Shown piece after piece: positions 15,765-25,400 of a stretch of DNA of 25,775 bases (the first letter of the stretch is position 1; every line of letters begins with the position of its first letter). Below the pieces are notes generated by a model. It was given only the letters and a program-made list of their open reading frames with translations, was not told the DNA's origin and ran no database searches. The stretch is from Campylobacter sp. Its GTDB lineage: Bacteria > Campylobacterota > Campylobacteria > Campylobacterales > Campylobacteraceae. The DNA lies in contig JAFVMP010000221.1 of NCBI GenBank assembly GCA_017506845.1, positions 1 to 25,775 on the forward strand, written 5' to 3'. Made by a program: the position numbers and the translations under genes.

Positions 15765-17926
15765 TGAGATTATTTATAGCAGAAAAACCTGAACTTGCAA
15801 GAGCCATTGCAAATGGTATGGATGGGAAACAAGAGAAATTTGATGGATATATAAAAATTGGAAATGATATTATTACTTGGGCATTTGGGCATATTTTAGA
15901 GTTATGCGAACCAGAAGAATATGATGAAAAGTATAGTAAGTGGAATTTAGCTGATTTGCCTTTTGAAATTAATGATTTCAAGTATAAACCAAAAGAAAAA
16001 TCAAAAGCTCAATTAAAAGCTATCATAAAGCTTATTAATGATAGTCAAGTTACTGAAATTGTCAATTGTGGCGATTATGATGAAGAGGGTCAAATTCTAA
16101 TCGATGAGATTATTATCTATTCTAAAACTAATAAACCAGTAAAGAGAATGCTACTACAAGACATCACTGAAGCTGGTATCAAAAAATCTTTAAAAGATTT
16201 AAAGCCAAATTCTGAATTTAAAGGTATGAGCGATAGTGGATTTGCTAGAAGTCAAGCAGACTGGCTCGTGGGATTAAATTTAACAAGAGCCTACACAATT
16301 AAGGCTAGACAACAAAACGCTATGAATATTAAAGTTTTAAGTGTTGGTAGAGTTCAAACACCAATTTTAGGACTTATAGTAAGTAGGGATAAAGAACACG
16401 AAAGCCATAAATCAAGTTATTATTATAGCGTAACAGCAAATATCAACGCTCAAGGCTTAAATATACCTATGCGTTATAAACTGAGTAAAGATGAAAAGAT
16501 TACAGATGAAAGCGTAGCAAACGATATAAAAGCCAATACGCAAGGTAAAAACGGATTAGTTACTAAAGCAACACACGAAAATAAAAAAGAGTTTGCTCCA
16601 CTACCATATTCGCTTTTAATACTTCAAGCAGAGTGTAGTAAGAAATTTGGCTATAAACCTGATCAAGTCTTAAAAATTACTCAATCTTTAAGAGAAACCC
16701 ATAAGGCAATTAGCTACAATAGAAGCGATTGTCAATACTTAAATGAGAATACATTTCAAGAATGTCCAAATATCTTAAAAGCAGTAGCAAATAATCTAAA
16801 TTTAGATATATCTAAGTGCGATACAACTATCAAGCATTCAGCATTTAATGATGAGTTTGTAACAGCTCATACTGGTATAATTCCATTAGCTAATCCAAAT
16901 GTAAAGAATTTAAGCAAAGAAGAACTAAACATCTATACTCTTATTTGCAAACGCTTTGTGGCTCTATTTTATCCACCAATGGAATACATAGCTACGAATT
17001 TAGAAGTTAGCGTAGATGAGCATAAGTTCATCTCATCAGCTAAGAAAATTCTAAAAGCTGGTTATAAAGAGATTTATAATGAAAGTGATGATGAAGAAAG
17101 CGATAATGAGATAAAACAAGATCTAACTTCTATCAAAGAAAACGAAACAGCATTAATAAATGAAGTCAAGATAAGCAAAGAGCAAACTAAACCAAAACCA
17201 TACTACACAATGGCAACTCTACTTAAAGATTTAACCTCGGTTAGTAAATATGTAAAAGATGAGAAAATCAAAAAGCTACTTCAAGAAAAAGATAAAGGTA
17301 AAAAAGGTGAAAACGGTGGTATAGGAACACCAGCAACGAGATCAGAACATATTAAAAATCTTTTTGAGCGTGGATATATTGCCGAGAGAGGCAAAAATAT
17401 TATATCGAGTGAGCTTGGTAGGCAATTATATAGTGTAGCACCACAAATTTTAACTAGTGTAGATTTAACTGCGTTGTGGTTTGAAGAACAAAAAGAGATA
17501 AGTATCGGCACAAAAAGCAAAAATGAATTTTTACTTGGAGTAAAACAAGTTGTAAAAGATGAAATTAATAGACTAGAAGGAAATTTTAAAATGAATTTAT
17601 CAAATCAAGAAACAACATATCAATGCCCTAAATGTCAAAGTAATTTAAGAAGATTAGAAGCTAAAAATAAAAAGGGCAGATTCTATTGGGGTTGTGCTAA
17701 TTATAAAAATTGTAATATTGGTTTTATTAATGATGATAATGGAAAGCCAAATTTTGATAATAAACCAAAAGAGATAGATGAAACACATAAATGTCCGCAG
17801 TGCAACAAGGGTTTTTTGCAAAGAATGAAAAATAAAAAAGGCAATTGGTGGTGGGGTTGTAGCGAGTTTAAACAAGGTTGCAAAGCTATGTATTATGATG
17901 ATAATGGAAAACCAAAAATTCAATGA
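15764..17926 (+). CDS. topB: DNA topoisomerase III (type IA)
   Basis: A 720-residue topoisomerase that cuts and passes single DNA strands; mobile-element copies probably help resolve transferred DNA. The TOPRIM domain begins MRLFIAEKPELAR (E7) and has the metal-binding CGDYDEEGQ with D104 and D106. The FARSQADWLVGLNLTRAYT and LSVGRVQTPILGLIVSRD segments are typical of the family. The likely catalytic Tyr is Y318 in AISYNRSDC, equivalent to the SYPRSDC motif. Two C-terminal zinc-ribbon modules start at C621 (CPKC) and C677 (CPQC), each ending in a WGC. GGAG precedes the ATG and the stop overlaps the next ATG (ATGA). Confidence 0.95.
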   Translation: MRLFIAEKPELARAIANGMDGKQEKFDGYIKIGNDIITWAFGHILELCEPEEYDEKYSKWNLADLPFEINDFKYKPKEKSKAQLKAIIKLINDSQVTEIVNCGDYDEEGQILIDEIIIYSKTNKPVKRMLLQDITEAGIKKSLKDLKPNSEFKGMSDSGFARSQADWLVGLNLTRAYTIKARQQNAMNIKVLSVGRVQTPILGLIVSRDKEHESHKSSYYYSVTANINAQGLNIPMRYKLSKDEKITDESVANDIKANTQGKNGLVTKATHENKKEFAPLPYSLLILQAECSKKFGYKPDQVLKITQSLRETHKAISYNRSDCQYLNENTFQECPNILKAVANNLNLDISKCDTTIKHSAFNDEFVTAHTGIIPLANPNVKNLSKEELNIYTLICKRFVALFYPPMEYIATNLEVSVDEHKFISSAKKILKAGYKEIYNESDDEESDNEIKQDLTSIKENETALINEVKISKEQTKPKPYYTMATLLKDLTSVSKYVKDEKIKKLLQEKDKGKKGENGGIGTPATRSEHIKNLFERGYIAERGKNIISSELGRQLYSVAPQILTSVDLTALWFEEQKEISIGTKSKNEFLLGVKQVVKDEINRLEGNFKMNLSNQETTYQCPKCQSNLRRLEAKNKKGRFYWGCANYKNCNIGFINDDNGKPNFDNKPKEIDETHKCPQCNKGFLQRMKNKKGNWWWGCSEFKQGCKAMYYDDNGKPKIQ

Positions 17927-18390
17927 AGGCAATAGTTTTTTTTCTTTTATTGATAAGCTCAATATATGCTAAAAGCGATTATGATCATCTATTTATGCGT
18001 GAATCAGTTCGCTTTAATATACCTTTTAAGCTATTAAAAGCTATAGCCCTAACTGAAAGCAATCTTAATCATACAGCAATTAATATGTCAAATTCTAATG
18101 GAACTTCGGACTTTGGATTAATGCAGGTAAATAGTATCCACTTAAGCAGATATCAAAATATAAATGAAACAGATCTTTTAAATCCAAGTATTAATGTGTA
18201 TATAGGTGCTGAAATTTTAAGTCGCTGTATTGCCAAACATAAACTTAACTATAAGGCGTTAAATTGCTACAACGGAAGAGTAAAAAACAATAACTATTCA
18301 AACAAAGTGATACAAAATTTATTAAAAATAAACAAAGGAATTGATTATGACACTATCGCCACATCAAACCGCTTTATTTTTACAAAATAG
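17923..18390 (+). CDS. VirB1-like lytic transglycosylase
   Basis: A 155-residue exported protein with signal peptide MKAIVFFLLLISSIYA. The SLT (goose-lysozyme-like) domain shows the catalytic Glu at residue 45 in AIALTESNLN, then SDFGLMQVNSIHL and NVYIGAEILSRCI, ending with the LNCYNGR motif. It would open the peptidoglycan locally for assembly of the secretion channel, the role of VirB1, although it lies about 9 kb from virB11. It is coupled to topB by ATGA and overlaps the following gene by 44 bases in another frame. Confidence 0.92.
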   Translation: MKAIVFFLLLISSIYAKSDYDHLFMRESVRFNIPFKLLKAIALTESNLNHTAINMSNSNGTSDFGLMQVNSIHLSRYQNINETDLLNPSINVYIGAEILSRCIAKHKLNYKALNCYNGRVKNNNYSNKVIQNLLKINKGIDYDTIATSNRFIFTK

Positions 18391-19324
18391 AGGTTATGAA
18401 GTAGATAAAAATTTCAAATTTAAAATTAGAAAAGATGAAAGAACGCCATCTGCATCAATCTATAAAGATGGTAAAATTCACGATTTCGGCACTGGTTGGC
18501 ACGGTGATATCGTAGATTTTATGGTTGCTTTTGAAAATCTTGGCAAAAGAGAAGCATTTGCTATAGCAAAAAGCTTTACAAATCAGTCTATAAATGATAC
18601 TACTTTTAAACCTGATATCCAAATGAACATTCAAGAGCAAAATTCTGCCAAACATCTTGAACGAGATGAGGCTTTAGAAAAATTTCAAGCTTATAAAGTT
18701 GGCAGAGATTTAAATCAAGCTAGATTTAAAGAGTTAGTAAATCAAACCATACATACTGCTAATAATAATGGATTAAACCAGCAACTTAAAGAGTTGTTAG
18801 GATACGACAGTAAAAGAGATAGAATTACAATGCCTATAATAGATAGCGATGGAAATGTAGCAAATTTCTGGGCTTATAACCCTAATTATAAAGAGTATAA
18901 AGTTTTATTTGAAAAAAATAGACCAAGAGAGATATTTAACATACAAATTTTAAACAAAACAAAAAAAGATGAAGTAATCTATATATGCGAAGGAGAAAAA
19001 GATGCATTAAACGCAATTAATCTAGGTATTAATGCTATTGGTATGCCAAGTGCTAGTTCTAAGATAAAAGATAAAGATTTAAATTTGTTTAAAGATAGAA
19101 GTATATGTATAGTTTTTGATGTAGATGTAAGTGGAAAAAATGGAGCAATAGCATTAAAAAATCAATTACAATCAGTAACCAGTCAAGTCCAAATACTTAA
19201 TTTGGAAATTTTAGCCAAAGAGATAAAAAATGAACCAATAAAAAATGGATATGATTTTAGCGATTATGTCAAAGATAGGCAAGATATTTTATCTAAAAAT
19301 ATAAAAGTTAATTTAAATCGATAA
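18347..19324 (+). CDS. TOPRIM-domain primase-like protein
   Basis: A 325-residue protein. The N-terminus (about residues 20-65) resembles the DnaG zinc-binding domain (DERTPSASIYKDGKIHDFGT, GWHGDIVDFM) but has no zinc-ligand cysteines. The C-terminal TOPRIM domain has ICEGEKDALNAI (E215) and IVFDVDVSGKNG (D258, D260), the metal-binding residues of primases and primase-like mobile-element proteins. It has no helicase motif. A role in priming the complementary strand after transfer, or in element replication, is inferred. ATG 18347 is chosen because AAGGA lies 7 bases upstream; a TTG two codons earlier is also in frame. It starts inside the transglycosylase gene. Confidence 0.85.
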   Translation: MTLSPHQTALFLQNRGYEVDKNFKFKIRKDERTPSASIYKDGKIHDFGTGWHGDIVDFMVAFENLGKREAFAIAKSFTNQSINDTTFKPDIQMNIQEQNSAKHLERDEALEKFQAYKVGRDLNQARFKELVNQTIHTANNNGLNQQLKELLGYDSKRDRITMPIIDSDGNVANFWAYNPNYKEYKVLFEKNRPREIFNIQILNKTKKDEVIYICEGEKDALNAINLGINAIGMPSASSKIKDKDLNLFKDRSICIVFDVDVSGKNGAIALKNQLQSVTSQVQILNLEILAKEIKNEPIKNGYDFSDYVKDRQDILSKNIKVNLNR

Positions 19325-19354
19325 ATGGTGCGATTTCTTAATTATTTAATAGTT

Positions 19355-19384
19355 AATTAATTATTATTTATTTAATAATTAATT
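19355..19384 (+). repeat. AT-only inverted repeat upstream of the giant gene
   Basis: AATTAATTATTA (19355-19366) and TAATAATTAATT (19373-19384) are perfect 12-base inverted arms around a 6-base loop, in the 107-base gap before the giant gene. As the stem has no G:C pair it is a poor terminator; it could be an operator or a bend in the control region. Base composition alone makes such palindromes fairly common. Confidence 0.4.
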
Positions 19385-19431
19385 TAAGCATATTTTTATT
19401 AAATTTATTTTAAAATTACAAGGAATCAAAA

Positions 19432-22400
19432 GTGTTAAAAAAATTATTAGATAAAAACAGCAAAGAGATATTAGAAAAATATAATTTAAATTTTGATGAG
19501 TTAGGCTGGGCGGTTGAGCATAGTGTATTAAATAGTTTAAATATTAATTTCACAGCTCAAGATAGATATGCTTTAATAGGGATTGGAGCGATAAGAGGAG
19601 CCATAAGCAGATATGAAAATTTGCATAAAAATAGTATGGCTACATATAGAGATGATCTATTTGGCGAAGCTAAAAATATAGTAGACTTTACTTTAGATGA
19701 TTTTAGCTATATTAAAACAGTTGCTAATTATCAAAATATAAAAGATAGATTGGCTAAGAAAATACGGGATGAAGTTAGGCTAAATTTAGAAAGAATAGGA
19801 GTTATAAATGAGATTAGAGACATTAACGCCAGATATATACAACACGATAATTCCACAATACATAGGCAAGAATCCACCGACAATGCTCAACAAATTTCAA
19901 GGAGCGGGGATAGGAGAGAGCAGAGCGATACTACAAGAGACGCTATATCAACACAAGGATTGGTGGGAGAAACTAATTACAATACCAGCACAAGAGCTGA
20001 TGGATATATTCAGTCTAGAAGCCTTGATAGAGAAGGAATTTCATCTAGTGGATCTAGGTTGGCAGAGCAAGGAGAGCAATCCAACAATAGAGAAGACAAA
20101 AGAGAGAATAACACCGCAATACAAAGAGATTTTAATACAAACTCTAATGAAATCAGGGACAACAGAACTTTGGACTCAGGAATTGAACGAGAGATACGAC
20201 CTGATACCAGAGCTGGAGTTTCAAGAGAGCAAGAAACTTCATCAACTACTCAAAAACAGTATGAATGGGACGACCGACACAATGAGCCATATACTTCCGA
20301 TTTCAGCAGTGGAGCCACTATTGGTGATAGAGGCGATATACAATCTACGAAAAACATTTTTGGAGATGAATTGGGGGTGGAAGCTAGAATTAATGAAGGC
20401 TCAGGATATATATTGGGGAGCAGTAGCTCAATCACTAATAATGCAAATTTGGTTTTGGGAGAACAGACACAACACTCTAACATCAGAGATAACCAAGCCA
20501 TCACCACTGAAAGGATTTGGGCTGATACGAACCTTACATTGGATCTCAGTAACTTCAAAGATGATGGCATTGCCACAGGAATTTCGCAATCAACTATGGA
20601 ATTTGATGATAGAATACGACCTAGCTCAAAAGGAATTTCAAGCACAGATGATACCGATATATCTCAAAAAGATAAAAGAGATATCGATACCAATAAGACA
20701 GAATATCCAACCATCACTAAAAACTGGAGCGATGATCTACTCAGCAATTCAGCTCAAAAATGGAATCCAAAAACCATACGAGATAGTAGCGACGGAGATG
20801 AACTCAATGAAGACCACACTAGATCAGATGGGGATGGAGATAGATTTAGCCACAGGCAAGGCAGTCAAGCTAGACAAAATCAGACACACTCAACTACTCA
20901 AGGAGTTATGGGAAGAAGAGCAGAATTCTCGCAAGAAAGAGTATTACGAACTGATTCATCAATGGATGATGAAAGATTACGAAACTCTCCAAGAAGCATT
21001 AATTTGGAAGAAAGAGCTAATCGACTCAACGCTAGCTTGGATATTACCAAACAAGGAAATGAGCCAAGAGATGGATATGAAAGAAGTGGAATATATGGTG
21101 AAAAACGAATGGTATTACCAGCTACCGATGATAGTTTACGGTACAGACAAGACAGCCTATTCTCTGCAATTGATGGAGAAAAAATGGTTAGAGATTCGAC
21201 AATTGATAATGGGAAAAAACAGTCCATACAATCATCTTTTAACGCAGAATTACACTCAAGAAATGATAGATATATTAGTCAAGATTTGCGAACTAGGCAA
21301 ACCAACGAACAAAGAGATAATCGAGAAAATGGAGCTTATCAAAATAACTCCGATAGAAATTTAAAAGAGTATATTTTAGATAATTACTCTCAAATAGGGA
21401 GTTTCGAAGTTGTCTCTGTGGATTATAATACCATGGAGACACCTATAACAAAATCTGCTAGATTACAAAGCAATTTAGAAGCTATAGAAACACTTTTTGC
21501 TCTTAAAAGTGCCGAAATAGATATTAGACAAAAATTTAATATTAATAAATTAGATAATAGAAATCATATCTATGCAAATAAAGAGAGCCTAGAAAAGCTT
21601 AGTAAATATACTGGATTTGGTGGTTTAAGTGGATTTTTTAATGATAGCAATAAAGATTTTGACAAAGAAAGAGATAAATTTAATGAAATTATTAGAAAAT
21701 ACTCACATTTAGATAATGAATTTAATTTTAATAGCTTAAAAACCCAATTAGAATTAAGTTCTGATAATGCATATTATACACCTACATATATCATAAATAG
21801 CATAAATGAAATTACAAAGAAATTAGGTATTGCTAGCAATAATGAAGAAAAATTAGAGATTTTAGAGCCTTCAGCTGGTATTGGTAGATTTATTAACAAC
21901 TGTGATTTAAATGCAAATTTTACAGCATATGAATTAGATAAAATCACTGCTGATATTTTAAAATTTATTCAGCCAAACACTAATGTTATAAATAAAAATT
22001 ATCTAAGTGATATCAAAGAGGCTAAATATGATTTAGTTATAGGCAACCCTCCATACGGAGCTAATAATTTAACTGATAAATTTGTTGAAAAAGCTTTAGC
22101 AAATACCAAAGATGGCGGATTTGTTATATTTGTAACTTCAAGCCGTTTTTTGGATAATTGCAATATGGAGATAAAAAAAATTATAGATGGGAATGATAAT
22201 ATAGATATAATTGATACTCAAGAAGTTGGATTTGAGGGTATTGGTAGATTTATAGGTGCTTTAAGATTGCCACCTGATGTTTTTAAAGATCAAGGCGTAT
22301 CAATATCTACAGATATAGTTGTTTTTCAAAAAGGCTATACATATGAAACTACCAAAGATGATAATGGAGAGATCAAAACTATGAAAAGAACTCCATTAGC

Positions 22401-25400
22401 TAATAAGTGGGAGCAAAATAAAGATGAAATTTATGATTTTAAATTTCATATAAAAGATTTAGAAATTATGGAAGCATTAAAAGAACATTATATCTTTTAT
22501 GGAGATAAAAAAAATGAGATATATTTGAGTCAAATTATAGGTGTTGATAATTTGCAAGAATTAAAAAATGATAATAATTTTAAACACGATATAATCATAA
22601 AACTAAAAAAAGGATTAAATAGTAAAAACAAGGAATTATATGAAAAATTCTTTGGATATGAAGATATTAATAGCTTTGATTTGGATTATGAAAAACTGGG
22701 CTATTCTATGTTATATTACAATGAAATCGAAAAAGTCAAATTTAACTTATATAAGACTAACAGTTATTTTCTAAATAATCCAAAAAACAATTTAACAACT
22801 GAAGCAATTGTAAATTCATCAAGATTTGGCTATGAGTTAAAAATAGATCATAAAGCAAATATAGAATTTGACCAGCAAATAATTAGTAATGAAATAGCAA
22901 AATTTGCTAATAGACTTCCTGAAAATATTTTTAAATATACAAAGATAGAAAAAAATCTATTTGAACTAGAATTATCAAATATGCCTACAAATACTCAAGA
23001 ATATTATAGTAGTCTTTCTGTCAATTCATATGTCGCAATAGAACAAGATATTTATAAAATAAAAGATAAAAATAGTGATAATTTTACAATATCATTGGAA
23101 AAAATTGAAACAAGTGAAAGCGAGAAAAAATTTGTTAAATCCTATATAAAATATAGAGATGCTATAATGAGAAAAATAGATATAGATAATGATTTTACCA
23201 TAGATAATAACGATATTCGCATAAGTAAAGCAAGAGATGAAGTACATACTGTGGCATTTGATTTGTATGGTAAAAATGGAAAGCCTATTAAATCTGTTAA
23301 GCGTTTCAGCGATGATCCGAGTATGGGAATGATGTTATCGTTAATATACCCTGAAGAACAACCTAATGGAACTTTTATTTTTAAAAGATCTAAAATACTC
23401 GATGAAAGAGTAATAACAAATAAAAATGATAATACTGAATTTGTTTTTAAAAATCCTAGCGAAGGTGTTTTAAGCTCAATTTCTAAATATGGTTATATAA
23501 ATGTGCATTATCTAGCCAATGAAACTGGTTTAAGTATTGAAGAAACAAGAAATGAACTTTATAATAGTAATAGCGATATATTTTTTACAAACCCTGATTA
23601 CTTAACTGGTAAAACTATTAATATAGAAGAAGAATTTCTCTTTAGAGAACAATATTTAAGTGGTAATGTAATAAAAAAAATAGAAGAAGCTCAAAAATTA
23701 ATTGAAAAATATTCATTTTTAGAAAAAAATATAAAAGAATTAAATGCTCGTAAACCTGAAGCACTAAGCCTTGATGATCCTATTACAATAAATTTTGGAG
23801 TAGATTTTGTTCCAATACATATCTATAAAGATTTTATAGCTCAAAAATTTAAAACCGATCCTAAAAATGTAGATTTAAAATATTTTGAAATAAATGTAGG
23901 AAAAAGCGAGGGTTTTGGATGGATGCTTAAAGTAAATGGTGGTAGAAAAACATACATTACAAGTAGAATTACAGATGTTGATGTTTTAGAAAATACTATG
24001 AATACTAAATCAACTCGCATTACCAAAGATGGCAAAATAGACAAAGAAGCAGTGATGAAAGCTGATATAATTTCAAGAGATATAAAAAGAGAATGGAGTG
24101 ATTGGATTAATAATAAACCTGAATATCTAAATGAAATTTACAATCTATATACTGATAGATATATGTGCTATGTAGATCCAAAATACGATGGTAGTATTTT
24201 AACTTTTAGTTCCCAAATACCTCTTAGAGAGCATCAGAAAAATGCAGTATTTAGATGCAATATGGAGAAAAACACATTCCTAAATCATCAAGTAGGAAGT
24301 GGCAAAACTATGACTGCTATAGCAACAGCAATCGAAGGTAAAAAACTTGGAACTATCGAAGGCAAAACTTTAATAGTTGTAAAACCTGAAACACAAGCTG
24401 GTTGGATGAGTGAAATTTATAAAACCTACCCAAATGCCTCTGTATTAAGTAGCTCTATGGTTGAATTTAAACAATCAGATCCTAGTGAATTTCTGAGAAA
24501 AATGGCTAATTTTGATGGTGATATAGTGTTGATTACACATAATGAATTTGCTAATATAGAAAGACCAATAGAAGTAAAAATAAAAATTTTACAAGAGAGA
24601 ATAAGTGCTATAGATAGTATAATTAACGAAGTTAATATTGATAGAGAAAGGGAATGGAAACCAAAAGCTCTGCCAAAACTTCAATCAGAGTATAGAAAAG
24701 AGATTAATAATCTTATGATTGAGGCTAACACTGATAAAACTTTAAAAACAAAACTTACAATTGATAAATTAGGCATTGGTTGTTTTGTATTTGATGAATT
24801 TCAAGAAGCCAAGAACATGGAAACTTTCACAGCTCTAAAAGCTCGTGGGATTAGAAATTCTAAAGGCTCAAGGCTTGGAAATGCTCTTTTAGAAACTAGC
24901 TATACATTTAATAAAGAAAGTTGTAACACTAAAATGATTATGTTGAGCGGAACGCCAATCTCTAATGCTCCATATGAATTATATAATATTATGAGAATAA
25001 TGTCGCCTGAGACATTAAAAGAAACACGCCTAAACAGCCTTGATAGCTTTATGAGGGTTTATGGAAATATTGAAATAGATTATGAATTATCGCCATCAGG
25101 TGTATCTATGATTGAGACTACTAGAAATAAAGGATATACCAATCTAATTGAGCTTGGCAATATGACTAAGACTATATTTGATAATATTACTAATGAAGAT
25201 GTTGAAAGAGCTATGGATGGCAAATTTGTTCCTAGAGCAAATTATATCCCAGTCTTTTTAAAGCCTACAGATTTCCAGTTGGAAGTATCGCAAAATATAG
25301 CCTCTACTATAGAGAATTTAAAAGGAGGCGAATTGTTAGCAGAATATACAAAAGGTAGAAAAAATGGAACTGATCCTAGATTAATTTCAAATCGATCAGA

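Noticed and set aside
19355-19384. Rho-independent terminator after the TOPRIM gene
   Set aside because: The stem is made only of A:T pairs and is not followed by a T run that would act as a terminator; it is listed only as an inverted repeat.
20250-21227. Minus-strand ORFs at 20250-20645 and 20898-21227
   Set aside because: They lie opposite the dual-coded segment, whose lower AT content makes open frames longer. They are short, without good starts, and do not span the region as the +1-frame ORF does.
21365-21435. A separate methylase-helicase gene starting at ATG 21433
   Set aside because: No well placed ribosome site is seen before it, and the frame is open without a break from GTG 19432. 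Not fully excluded; a three-gene arrangement remains a weaker alternative.
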